A DNA stretch of 49,466 bases from CAZPHU01 sp964419255 (GCA_964419255.1 CAYQOU010000030.1:1-49466); one strand, 5' to 3'. Positions 25,139 to 33,855 are shown, counted from the stretch's first letter. Numbers and translations are program-made. Notes: a model not told the origin generated them from the letters alone.

Positions 25139-26562
25139 AAAAGTTCCGCGAAGAATCTGACCTTCTCGGCTCACGCTCTTTGCCACAGAATGTCCTCTGG
25201 GGCATTCACACGCTCCGGGCACTTGAAAATTTTTCATTGTCCGGGTCTCGCGTACCTCTGGAGTTAATACATGCATACGCTCAGGTTAAAAAAGCTTCAT
25301 GCCTGACTAATCGCGACCTGGGTTTTCTTTCACCGGAGATCGCAGAACCTTTATGCAGTGCCTGTGATGATATCATCGAGGGATTGCTGGACGATCAGTT
25401 CCCGCTGGATGCTCTTCAGGGCGGAGCCGGAACCTCCACCAACATGAACGTAAATGAGGTCATTGCAAACCGTGCCCTGCACCATCTGGGTAACCCCCCG
25501 GGAAATTACGCATTTATCGACCCTATCGATCATGTAAATCTGCATCAGTCAACTAATGACACCTATCCAACAGCCCTGAAAATTGCGGCCATTAAGGGGA
25601 TAAGAGTTCTCAGCGAGGAACTTGCCCGTCTTCAGGGGATTTTTCAGAAGAAGGAAAAAGAGTTCGCCCGCATTCTTACTATCGGACGGACGGAGATGCA
25701 GGAAGCTGTTCCCATGACGCTGGGTTCTATTTTTTCCGGTTTTGCCGAGGCAATCAGCCGGGATCGTTGGAGAACTTTCAAATGCGAGGAGCGCCTCCGG
25801 GTGGTCAATATGGGCGGAACCGCAGTGGGAACCGGCCTTACAGCTCCCCGTCGATACATCTTTTTAGTGATAGAAAAATTGCGTGAGATCACCGGTATTG
25901 GATTGACACGTGGCGAAAACTGTGTCGATCAGACTGCCAATGCCGACAGCATTGTGGAAGTTTCGGGAATACTCGATGCATGCGGAGCAAACATCAGGAA
26001 AATATGCAACGATTTGCGTCTGCTGCACCTGCTGGAGGAAATAAAACTTGCATCGATGCAGACAGGCTCCTCTATAATGCCAGGGAAAACTAATCCGGTT
26101 ATTGCCGAGGCATCAATAATGGTCGGCATGAAAGTTTCTGCCAACCATGGACTTATTACCCAGGCCATTGCATCCGGCACCTTGCAGATAAACGAATTTT
26201 TGCCGGTGTGTGCACATGCGCTTCTCGAATCTATTCGCCTGCTCGCCTCTGCAGCCGACATGCTCAGTCCCCACATCGATTCGCTCGAGGCATGCGAAGA
26301 TGCCTGTAAAAGAAGGGCTGAGCGCAGCCCGATGCTTATCACCGCCTTTATTCCGGTGCTTGGCTATCGCAAATCGCAGGAGCTGCTCCAAACCTACCGT
26401 GAATCAAAAGGAGTAATCTCTTTACGTGCATTTCTTGAAAAAGAACTTGGGAAAGAGCTGGTGGATCGGCAGTTGACACCGGAGAGTATTATGGCATTGG
26501 GATACAGAAAAGACAGAATGTTGCCGCCTGAGAGGAATACCGGTTATGGAAAAAACACCTAA
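25135..26562 (+). CDS. aspA: Aspartate ammonia-lyase in the hydrogenase maturation operon
   Basis: A 475-residue member of the aspartase/fumarase superfamily. The signature SSIMPGKTNPV lies near residues 313-323, with the GGAGTSTNMNVNEV and HVNLHQSTND substrate-site segments. It converts aspartate to fumarate and ammonia. It overlaps the TM1266 gene by four bases and hydF by 17, so it belongs firmly to the maturation operon. A similar aspA placement is known in some hydEFG clusters. Release of ammonia for the bridging dithiomethylamine of the H-cluster is a plausible reason, but that link is inference. Fumarase activity cannot be strictly excluded by eye. Confidence 0.92.
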   Translation: MKKFREESDLLGSRSLPQNVLWGIHTLRALENFSLSGSRVPLELIHAYAQVKKASCLTNRDLGFLSPEIAEPLCSACDDIIEGLLDDQFPLDALQGGAGTSTNMNVNEVIANRALHHLGNPPGNYAFIDPIDHVNLHQSTNDTYPTALKIAAIKGIRVLSEELARLQGIFQKKEKEFARILTIGRTEMQEAVPMTLGSIFSGFAEAISRDRWRTFKCEERLRVVNMGGTAVGTGLTAPRRYIFLVIEKLREITGIGLTRGENCVDQTANADSIVEVSGILDACGANIRKICNDLRLLHLLEEIKLASMQTGSSIMPGKTNPVIAEASIMVGMKVSANHGLITQAIASGTLQINEFLPVCAHALLESIRLLASAADMLSPHIDSLEACEDACKRRAERSPMLITAFIPVLGYRKSQELLQTYRESKGVISLRAFLEKELGKELVDRQLTPESIMALGYRKDRMLPPERNTGYGKNT

Positions 26563-27808
26563 ATCGATGCGCCTGCAAATAGGACTTTTCGGTAGAACAA
26601 ATGTCGGCAAAAGCAGTTTCCTTAACATGGTAGCCGGGCAGGATATAGCCATAACCTCCCCGATACCGGGTACCACCACCGATGTTGTGGAAAAGGCCAT
26701 GGAGCTGCTTCCTATCGGCCCGGTTGTGTTTCTGGACACGGCGGGAACGGATGATATCTCGGAGCTTTCCGCCAAACGGCTTCGAAAAACAGAGAAGGTG
26801 TTTGATCGAGCGGATGTATTTGTGCTGATCATAGAGCCCGACCGGTGGCTGGAGTATGAAGAAACTATCATTTCTGAGGCACGAAAGCGAAAAACCCCTG
26901 TCCTGGTGGTTGTGAACAAGGCCGATACGGCTCCGGTGAGCGATCATGTGACACAAAATATCCTCCGAGCCACCCGTAGTTGTAAAGTAGTAAGTGTACC
27001 TGACGGCAACCGAGACAAATATATCAGTGATTTCAAACAATGCCTTTCTCAATCTATACCCGAGGAATATATCCAGACTCCTGCTCTGATCGGAGATCTT
27101 GTTTCTCCCGGCGGCCTTGCCATTCTTATTGTACCCATCGACCTTCAGGCGCCCAAAGGAAGATTGATTCTTCCCCAGGTACAGACGATTCGGGATGCCC
27201 TGGATAACGATGCCGCTACGCTTGTAGTAAAAGAACGTGAATACGCGCACATACTTGAGCATCTTAGTACTCCCCCGGATGTTTCTGTTTGCGATTCGCA
27301 GGTTGTCATGAAAATGGTTGCCGATACTCCGTCTCATATCCCCTGCACCACTTTTTCCATCCTGTTTGCCCGATTTAAGGGGGATCTGATTGAGGAGACA
27401 AAAGGGGCGGCTGCTATAGAGGGACTTGGTCCCGGGGATAAGGTTTTGATTGCGGAAGCCTGCAGCCATCATGCGGCGGAGGATGATATCGGCAGAGTCA
27501 AAATCCCCCGCTGGCTTCGGCAATATGTCGGATCGGACCTGAACATTGACGTGGCCAGTGGGCGGGATTATCCCGACAATCTCTCCGATTACTCACTGGT
27601 TATACATTGCGGAGCCTGCATGTTGACGCGCCGGGAGATGTTGTCACGCATACACCGTGCGCGGCAAGCGGGGGTACCGGTGACCAATTATGGTGTTTGT
27701 ATAAGTTTCTTACAAGGGGTACTCCAGAGAGTTCTTACCCCGTTTCCTGCTGCATTGCAGGCTTTTCTCGACGAAATGACACGTTTAACTTCAGGGAGCA
27801 AATTATGA
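26546..27808 (+). CDS. hydF: [FeFe]-hydrogenase maturation GTPase HydF
   Basis: A 420-residue scaffold protein. The N-terminal GTPase domain has GRTNVGKS (P-loop, residues 16-23), the GTTTDVV switch, DTAGTDD and NKAD. A middle dimerisation domain follows. The C-terminal domain keeps the [4Fe-4S] ligands: Cys and His in EACSHH and the HCGACM motif about 50 residues later. HydF carries the diiron precursor assembled by HydE and HydG and delivers it to HydA. It overlaps aspA by 17 bp and hydG by four (ATGA). Confidence 0.95.
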   Translation: MEKTPKSMRLQIGLFGRTNVGKSSFLNMVAGQDIAITSPIPGTTTDVVEKAMELLPIGPVVFLDTAGTDDISELSAKRLRKTEKVFDRADVFVLIIEPDRWLEYEETIISEARKRKTPVLVVVNKADTAPVSDHVTQNILRATRSCKVVSVPDGNRDKYISDFKQCLSQSIPEEYIQTPALIGDLVSPGGLAILIVPIDLQAPKGRLILPQVQTIRDALDNDAATLVVKEREYAHILEHLSTPPDVSVCDSQVVMKMVADTPSHIPCTTFSILFARFKGDLIEETKGAAAIEGLGPGDKVLIAEACSHHAAEDDIGRVKIPRWLRQYVGSDLNIDVASGRDYPDNLSDYSLVIHCGACMLTRREMLSRIHRARQAGVPVTNYGVCISFLQGVLQRVLTPFPAALQAFLDEMTRLTSGSKL

Positions 27809-29295
27809 GCATGTCCACTAAAGACTGGATTGCACAACGCATCAGACAGGATCAGATAGACAGGTACCTGGTTGACGGAGAGGATTTCATAGATGAAGAG
27901 CGTATCAGCCGGCAACTGACCGAAAACGCCTCTCCCGACCCGCAACATATACGGGATATAATCGCTAAAGCCGAGGCTATCGAAAGTCTGTCGCCGGAGG
28001 AAACAGCCTGCCTTCTTCATGTGGACGATCCCGATCTGATTGTCGAAATGGAGCAGGCTGCGGGGCGAATTAAAAAGAAGGTGTATGACAATCGTATCGT
28101 AACGTTCGCACCACTGTATCTAAGCAGTCTCTGTGTTAACAACTGTCTGTATTGTGGTTTACGGTGCGAAAACAGCAACATGTCCCGCGACCTGATCGAT
28201 ATGGATTCCTTGCGTCGGGAAGTGGAAATGCTGGCGGGCACTATCGGGCATAAGAGATTAATTGTAGTCTACGGCGAGCATCCGGATTCCGATATCGATT
28301 TCATGGAACAGACAATACGTACAATCTACGATGTAAAGGTTCCTGCTAAAAACGGCTTTGGTCAAATTCGACGCGTTAATGTCAATGCTGCTCCCCTGTC
28401 GATTGAAAATTTGCGCAGACTCCACGAGGTAGGCATCGGTACCTATCAGGTATTCCAGGAGACTTACCATAAACCAACATATGCCAAGGTTCATCCGAAT
28501 GGTACACTTAAGAGCAATTATCGCTGGCGGCTCTATTGCATGCACCGTGCACTGGAGGCCGGCATCGACGATGTAGGAGTGGGAGCACTTTTTGGTCTTT
28601 ACGACTGGAAATTTGAGATTATGGGACTGATATACCATGCACTTGAGTTGGAACGGGCAACCGGTATCGGACCACATACCGTATCCTTTCCCCGCCTGGA
28701 ACCTGCCGACAATGCTCCGCTGGCACAGCAGACTCGATATGCGGTTAATGACACAGATTTCCGCAAAGCGATCACCGTGATCAGACTGGCCATCCCCTAC
28801 ACGGGAATGATTCTAACCGCACGGGAGGACGCCCGGATGAGACGCGAGCTTCTGCCATTGGGTATCACGCAGACGGACGCCTCGACGCGTATAGGTATCG
28901 GAGCATACAGCGATGCGGAGATGACCGATCAGGCCGGCAACAAACAGCAATTTATGCTGGGTGACACCCGCAGTCTGGACGAAGTTATCCGGGAACTTGC
29001 GCACATGGGATACATTACAAGCTTTTGCACCGCCGGATACCGGTGCGGCAGAACCGGAGAATGTATTATGGATCTCCTTCGCAGTGGACAGGAAGGCAAA
29101 TTCTGCAAGCTGAATGCAGTACTTACGTTCAGAGAATGGCTGGATGACTTCGCCAGTGAAGAAACAAAGAAAGTCGCAGAACCGATCATCGAGCAGGAAA
29201 TCGAACAGGTCAGGGATAAAATGCCCAGGATATTCGACTCCTTCTACAAGCATTATGTCCGAACCGCAAATGGCGAACGTGATCTTTATTTTTAG
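27805..29295 (+). CDS. hydG: [FeFe]-hydrogenase maturase HydG (radical SAM tyrosine lyase), variant auxiliary motif
   Basis: A 496-residue ThiH-like radical SAM enzyme that in its family cleaves tyrosine to make the CO and CN ligands of the H-cluster. The radical SAM ligands C110, C114 and C117 (C-x3-C-x2-C) are intact. The C-terminal auxiliary-cluster motif is canonically C-x2-C-x22-C. Here C408 and C434 are present at the right spacing, but the middle position, 411, is Gly. Extra Cys at 414 and 420 could substitute. The region before it also lacks the usual GSR-T-GGY wording (reads STRIGIGAY). The ATG at 27805 overlaps the hydF stop. It could be a HydG paralogue class with altered cluster chemistry. 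Confidence 0.88.
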   Translation: MSMSTKDWIAQRIRQDQIDRYLVDGEDFIDEERISRQLTENASPDPQHIRDIIAKAEAIESLSPEETACLLHVDDPDLIVEMEQAAGRIKKKVYDNRIVTFAPLYLSSLCVNNCLYCGLRCENSNMSRDLIDMDSLRREVEMLAGTIGHKRLIVVYGEHPDSDIDFMEQTIRTIYDVKVPAKNGFGQIRRVNVNAAPLSIENLRRLHEVGIGTYQVFQETYHKPTYAKVHPNGTLKSNYRWRLYCMHRALEAGIDDVGVGALFGLYDWKFEIMGLIYHALELERATGIGPHTVSFPRLEPADNAPLAQQTRYAVNDTDFRKAITVIRLAIPYTGMILTAREDARMRRELLPLGITQTDASTRIGIGAYSDAEMTDQAGNKQQFMLGDTRSLDEVIRELAHMGYITSFCTAGYRCGRTGECIMDLLRSGQEGKFCKLNAVLTFREWLDDFASEETKKVAEPIIEQEIEQVRDKMPRIFDSFYKHYVRTANGERDLYF

Positions 29296-29315
29296 TCTTT
29301 TCAGTGAGGTTTTTG

Positions 29316-29546
29316 ATGCTTAAGGAGTTAGAAAGCCGCTTTTCGGTGAGGATTTTACCCATCCGGATTATTGGAAAGCGTTGGGCGTATAGAGGAGAAA
29401 AGCATCCCGGAAAACTTCCCCTGGCCACCTCCCATCGCATCGCACTGTCACGAGAGGATGGTGTAATTGTGTACGGATGGGATGAACTTGACGACAGCCA
29501 AAAAAACCAACTGGAAAAGGTTTTAAAAGAGCGATACAGTGATTAA
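29316..29546 (+). CDS. Unknown 76-residue protein between hydG and hydE
   Basis: A small soluble protein starting at ATG 29316 with GAGG at good distance (a GTG at 29304 is an alternative). It is basic and aromatic in the first half (IRIIGKRWAYRGEKHPGK), followed by SHRIALSREDGVIVYGWDELDD and a charged helix (SQKNQLEKVLKERY). There are no cysteines, so it does not bind an Fe-S cluster. It lies 20 bp after hydG and overlaps hydE by eight bp, so it is expressed with the maturases. I recognise no family. A maturation adaptor is possible but unproven. Confidence 0.7.
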   Translation: MLKELESRFSVRILPIRIIGKRWAYRGEKHPGKLPLATSHRIALSREDGVIVYGWDELDDSQKNQLEKVLKERYSD

Positions 29547-30642
29547 TCAGATATTGCGGAAAAAGCATCTCGAAAAACAAGACATAGTCGCATTGTTGAG
29601 TCTGCGGGATGCCAAAGAAGTTGAAGCTGTGCGCTCACGGGCGGAGCACATTCTTCTTGACCATTGCGGAAGGGACGTTTATTATCGAGGCCTGATTGAG
29701 TTCTCAAACAGCTGTGCCTGTGACTGTCTGTATTGCGGCATTCGTCGCAGTAATAGCGCTGTAAAACGCTACACCCTTTCCATGCAGGAAATAGTGAATC
29801 AGGCCCGATGGTGCGCTTCACAAGGTTATGGCTCACTGGTACTTCAGTCCGGAGAGCGAAACGATTCCCGCTTTGTAGAGTTTGTGGTGGATGCGGTCAA
29901 AGAAATCAAAAAGCGGACCCGCGGAGAAAAACTTCCCGACGGCCTGGGTATCACCCTGTGTGTCGGTGAGCAGACGACCGAAACCTACCGCCGTTTCTTC
30001 GATGCCGGAGCTCACCGGTATCTGCTGCGAATAGAGACCTCCTCTCCCCGCCTGTTCAGGCAATGGCATCCACCCGGGCAGACTCTTGAAAATCGCTTGC
30101 GCTGTCTTGAATCCCTGAAGACAATCGGGTTTCAGGTTGGTACCGGCGTCATGATAGGCGTTCCCGGACAGACGATCAGTGAGCTTGCCGAAGATATATG
30201 TTTTTTCAGGAATATGGATATTGACATGATCGGAATGGGACCGTTTATCATTCACAACCAGACTCCGCTTGCCAGCTGTCAAAACCAACATCAACTGAGC
30301 CGGGAAGAAACAGTTTCTCTTGCCCTGCGGATGATTGCCGTTACCCGTATAGTATTGAAAGATGTGAATATCGCGGCGACAACCGCTTTACAGGCACTCG
30401 ACCCTGTCGGTCGCGAAAAAGGACTCCGTCATGGCGCTAATGTAATCATGCCCCAGCTGACCCCCACCGAAAGACGAAAGGATTATCTTTTGTATGAAGG
30501 TAAGCCCTGCCTGGATGAGACGGCCGGACAGTGTAAAAACTGCCTGCAGACACGCTTATCTTCTGTAGACAGGACAGTTGGGTATGACAAATGGGGAGAC
30601 AGCATACACTGGAGCAGAAGAACCGGCACCCCGATATCGTAA
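29539..30642 (+). CDS. hydE: [FeFe]-hydrogenase maturase HydE (radical SAM)
   Basis: A 367-residue radical SAM enzyme of the HydE/BioB-like family, starting at GTG. Radical SAM ligands are C59, C63 and C66 in CACDCLYC. The barrel keeps GVMIGVPGQT and GMGPFIIHNQTPL, both typical of HydE. The optional second-cluster motif C-x7-C-x2-C is intact near the end (CLDETAGQCKNC). HydE converts the HydG product into the diiron precursor loaded on HydF. It is the last gene of the maturation operon. Confidence 0.95.
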   Translation: MINQILRKKHLEKQDIVALLSLRDAKEVEAVRSRAEHILLDHCGRDVYYRGLIEFSNSCACDCLYCGIRRSNSAVKRYTLSMQEIVNQARWCASQGYGSLVLQSGERNDSRFVEFVVDAVKEIKKRTRGEKLPDGLGITLCVGEQTTETYRRFFDAGAHRYLLRIETSSPRLFRQWHPPGQTLENRLRCLESLKTIGFQVGTGVMIGVPGQTISELAEDICFFRNMDIDMIGMGPFIIHNQTPLASCQNQHQLSREETVSLALRMIAVTRIVLKDVNIAATTALQALDPVGREKGLRHGANVIMPQLTPTERRKDYLLYEGKPCLDETAGQCKNCLQTRLSSVDRTVGYDKWGDSIHWSRRTGTPIS

Positions 30643-30701
30643 GGGGAAACAGGTATCGACTGTGCGGGCGCTGCGCAATATCGTGCGGCCAACATTATTG
30701 A

Positions 30702-31100
30702 CTATTTTACAGCGCCTCGTATCGCCCTGTCGGCGGCAATCATGATTGCCATGCTGCTTACGGTTGCACCGGTCACTGCATCCACTTTGGGCTGCTGCGC
30801 ATCTTTTATCCGCTCGATCGTCTCCCGTGCTTTGTAGCCGGGGCCACTCTGCTGGGCTACGATCTCAATATCGGTGATTCGATTGTTCTCGACCGTTACA
30901 GCCAGATTCACCGAAACCAGAAATTCTTTGAACGAACCTGAATAGATCCCGTCGGGGATCGTCTGAAGATCCCAGTTTGACAGCTGTCGATAGTGATTTT
31001 CGATGTTTCCCGCCATTCTCTGTTGACGAAAAGAAAACATCCCTGCCGCCGCAATCATGACAATCAGGCCAACGGCTGCGATGATCACATATTTTTTCAT
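30702..31100 (-). CDS. Membrane-anchored FMN-binding domain protein
   Basis: A 132-residue protein. One N-terminal membrane segment (YVIIAAVGLIVMIAAAGMF) is followed by an extracytoplasmic FMN-binding domain of the RnfG/NqrC/PF04205 type. The DAVTGAT motif near residues 110-116 is the sequence to which ApbE attaches FMN on the last Thr. It should therefore be a covalently flavinylated electron carrier on the outer face of the cytoplasmic membrane. GGAG precedes the ATG at 31100. It is convergent with hydE and downstream of the flavodoxin gene. No ApbE or Rnf genes are visible. Confidence 0.82.
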   Translation of the reverse strand: MKKYVIIAAVGLIVMIAAAGMFSFRQQRMAGNIENHYRQLSNWDLQTIPDGIYSGSFKEFLVSVNLAVTVENNRITDIEIVAQQSGPGYKARETIERIKDAQQPKVDAVTGATVSSMAIMIAADRAIRGAVK

Positions 31101-31224
31101 CACTTGCTCCGATTTAATGGTTAATCAGGTGTTTTCCTCCTCCCTCACTCTCTCAGCGGGAGTATGGGAGGAGGAGCACTGGTGTCGGTAGAATCTAAAA
31201 TGAGGGGTTTTGGGCGGATGCTTC

Positions 31225-31240
31225 GCGAGAGAATCGCTCA
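31225..31240 (+). repeat. Dispersed 16-bp intergenic repeat (copy)
   Basis: GCGAGAGAATCGCTCA is identical to the minus strand of 48659-48674, which lies in a long palindrome. Both are intergenic, beside tRNA or operon ends. Confidence 0.4.
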
Positions 31241-31311
31241 GTTTAGATTATAAGAAAAACAAGATGATTTGATCAGCCCCCTTTTGCAGCCATATCAGGG
31301 GGCCGATTCGT

Positions 31312-31797
31312 TCAGCGAATAGACGCAACTATCGAATCTGCGATATCACCCATCTCCTTGGGCTGATCATGAAACATCTTAGATGATACATATCCATTGC
31401 CGACCACCTCTGCTCCCTGCTGCTCGGCAGCTTTCCTGATCATGCCCACAGCCCTGTTTCCGCCCATAAAGCGCATGGGAGAGCCCATGGACACGAAAGG
31501 AATGACCTTCTTACCTTGCAGGGATCCCATTTGCTTGAAACAGGAGGTGATCACCGGTGTGGCTGAAAATGCCCATACCGGCCCGCCCACCAGCAGGTAG
31601 TCAAAAGATGTGGCGTCGGGCAGATTGCTGATCTTGAAATCTTTCACCTTGCTGATGTTTGAAGGATCGACTGCCGGATCAGTCTCCAGCTTAACCAGAG
31701 AGACATCGTGGCCTTTTTCTTTTAACCTGCTCTCAATCTCACGGGCAAACTTCAGAGTCGTACCGGTGTGCGAATGCACAAGAATTCCGACCTTCAC
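31312..31797 (-). CDS. Flavodoxin family protein
   Basis: A 161-residue flavodoxin fold protein. The FMN phosphate loop HSHTGTTLKFA lies near residues 8-18, with GGPVWAFSATPV near 71-82 and VSMGSPMRFMGG further on. It resembles flavodoxins or menaquinone-dependent oxidoreductase-like proteins, so it could carry electrons between hydrogenase, ferredoxin-linked enzymes and other partners. It lies between the maturation operon and hydABC copy 2 on the minus strand. A GC stem (31276-31281 with 31298-31303) follows without a T-tract. Substrate or partner not known. Confidence 0.88.
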   Translation of the reverse strand: MKVGILVHSHTGTTLKFAREIESRLKEKGHDVSLVKLETDPAVDPSNISKVKDFKISNLPDATSFDYLLVGGPVWAFSATPVITSCFKQMGSLQGKKVIPFVSMGSPMRFMGGNRAVGMIRKAAEQQGAEVVGNGYVSSKMFHDQPKEMGDIADSIVASIR

Positions 31798-31995
31798 GGA
31801 ACACCTCCAATGAAAATGTTTTCAGCCCCAAGTAAAAACCAACTCACGCACCCATAAATTGCAATCGGCGCAACAAATGTGCAACTGAATTTTTCACTTT
31901 TTGCTGCTTCCAAACAAATCAGGGCTTACCCGGACTATTTTTTTCCCTTTCAGCTTCAATCAAAAAGGAAAGAAAATAATCCGGGGTACAGGCGC

Positions 31996-32032
31996 AAAAA
32001 AAAATGCCCGACACATCGGAGGTGTCGGGCAT
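31996..32032 (-). terminator. Intrinsic terminator of the second hydABC operon
   Basis: On the minus strand, TGCCCGACAC pairs with GTGTCGGGCA around a seven-base loop, followed by nine T. It lies about 30 bp after the hydA copy 2 stop. This is a strong rho-independent terminator. Confidence 0.93.
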
Positions 32033-32059
32033 TTGCACTGATCACTGCCGCTCAACGCA

Positions 32060-33832
32060 TCAGACCTTATCGCGCTGCGTATACTTTGTGTGAAGAAGAT
32101 GATGGGACTTTTCCCCGAGCGGCTGACACAGAAATTCCTCATATATCTGCCTGATCTCGGGATTATCGTGGGATTTCCGTATCTCCTTGCCCTCATCCTC
32201 CTTGTAGATCGCCTCAATACGTTTTTTGCGGATTTCATCGGTGGTAAATCGCGGCTGACCACCCCCACCGATACACCCTCCCGGACAAGTCATCACCTCA
32301 ACGAAATGATAGGTTGCTTTACCGGATTTTACCGTCTCCAGAACCTTCCTGGCGTTTCCCAGACCGTGCGCGACGGCCACGTTGAGTCTGGCTCCCTTGA
32401 GAAATGACCACTCCGGCAGCGTTTCGGAGATCTCCAAAACGGCCTCCTTTACCCCCTCGAGCCCGGCAATCGGCTCTACATGAAGCTTTTCCATGGGAAG
32501 CTCTGTACCGGTGACGATTTCGTAAGCGGTACGGATAGCGGCTTCCATCACCCCACCGGTGTTTGCAAAGATATCGGCCGCACCCGAACTGATTCCCAGC
32601 GGTGCGTCCATCTTTGCTTCCGGCAGCGCATCGAAATCGATACCTGCCTGATTGATCATTTTGCCCAATTCGCGAGTTGTCAGCACGTAATCGACATCCT
32701 GCACTCCACTGTCAGCCATTTCCGGACGCTGGGCCTCATACTTCTTGGCAGTACACGGCATGACCGACACCACCACTATATCTTCCGGCTTCTTACCGAT
32801 TTTCTGCGCGTAGTATGTTTTTGCCACCGCACCAAACATCTGCTGCGGCGATTTACAGGTAGACAGATTCGGCAGATAGTCGGGATAGTAGTATTCCGCG
32901 AACTTGATCCAGCCCGGAGAGCAGGAGGTGAACATGGGAAGGGCAACATCTTGTTTGTTAACCAGCGCCTTTTTCAACCGGGTCAGAAGTTCGGTGCCTT
33001 CCTCCATGATAGTAAGATCGGCGGTAAAATTGGTGTCGAAAACACCGTCAAATCCGAGCTGACGAAGCGCCGATACCATCTTTCCGGTCACCAGCGTCCC
33101 CGGCTCATAGCCGAAACACTCACCCAGTGCCGCACGGATTGCGGGTGCAGTCTGCACAATCACATGCTTATCCGGATTGTCAAGAGCTTCCCAGGTATGC
33201 TGCATATGATCTTTTTCGCTGATAGCACCCACCGGGCATACCGCTGCGCACTGTCCGCACTGCACACAGGCCACGCCATCCAGATCCGAGGCAAACGCCG
33301 GTCCGATAACCGTATCGAACCCTCTTCCCTGCGGAAACAGTGCACCGACCCCCTGAGTCTGATTACACACCGACACACAGCGGCGACACTTGATACACTT
33401 TGCATTGTCCCGCACCAGAGCAGGTGTGCTGACATCCTTCTGCGATCGGGCGGTCTGCCCCTGGAAACGCACGTCATTGATACCCATCTCACGGGCGATC
33501 GTCTGCAGCTCACAATCTTCATTACGATCGCATGTCTGGCAGTTGCCGTCATGCTCCGAAAGCAGAAGCTCAACAACCATCCGTCTGGCGTCCCGCGCAC
33601 GACGGGAATTTGTGCGAACTACCATGTTGTCCATCACGGGAGCGGCACAGGCTGCAATGAGTGTCTTGGCACCCTCGACCTCCACCGAACAGACCCGACA
33701 GGCACCAAGCGCCTCGCGTTTTTCCATATGGCAGAGTGTTGGTATTTTTACACCAACCTGTTTTGCCGCCTCAAGAATTGTGGTCCCCTCAGGGACCTCT
33801 ACCTTCATGTTATTTATGGTTACTTTCAGCAT
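32060..33832 (-). CDS. hydA: [FeFe]-hydrogenase catalytic subunit HydA (copy 2)
   Basis: A 590-residue catalytic subunit with the same domain order as copy 1: [2Fe-2S] (C34, C45, C48, C62), His-Cys3 [4Fe-4S] (H94, C98, C101, C107), two ferredoxin clusters, the H-domain and a short C-terminal domain. L2 (MPCTAKK, C360) and L3 (TCPGGCIGGGGQP, C516 and C520) are complete. L1 reads TSCSPGW (302-308): the second Cys of TSCCP is Ser305. A Cys at 326 (STCKSP) sits where copy 1 has Ala. It is the last gene of the hydCBA operon, 23 bp after the fused hydB. It should be a cytoplasmic bifurcating hydrogenase subunit linked to NAD(P)H. Confidence 0.94.
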   Translation of the reverse strand: MLKVTINNMKVEVPEGTTILEAAKQVGVKIPTLCHMEKREALGACRVCSVEVEGAKTLIAACAAPVMDNMVVRTNSRRARDARRMVVELLLSEHDGNCQTCDRNEDCELQTIAREMGINDVRFQGQTARSQKDVSTPALVRDNAKCIKCRRCVSVCNQTQGVGALFPQGRGFDTVIGPAFASDLDGVACVQCGQCAAVCPVGAISEKDHMQHTWEALDNPDKHVIVQTAPAIRAALGECFGYEPGTLVTGKMVSALRQLGFDGVFDTNFTADLTIMEEGTELLTRLKKALVNKQDVALPMFTSCSPGWIKFAEYYYPDYLPNLSTCKSPQQMFGAVAKTYYAQKIGKKPEDIVVVSVMPCTAKKYEAQRPEMADSGVQDVDYVLTTRELGKMINQAGIDFDALPEAKMDAPLGISSGAADIFANTGGVMEAAIRTAYEIVTGTELPMEKLHVEPIAGLEGVKEAVLEISETLPEWSFLKGARLNVAVAHGLGNARKVLETVKSGKATYHFVEVMTCPGGCIGGGGQPRFTTDEIRKKRIEAIYKEDEGKEIRKSHDNPEIRQIYEEFLCQPLGEKSHHLLHTKYTQRDKV

Positions 33833-33855
33833 GATTTCATATCTCCTTATTAGGG

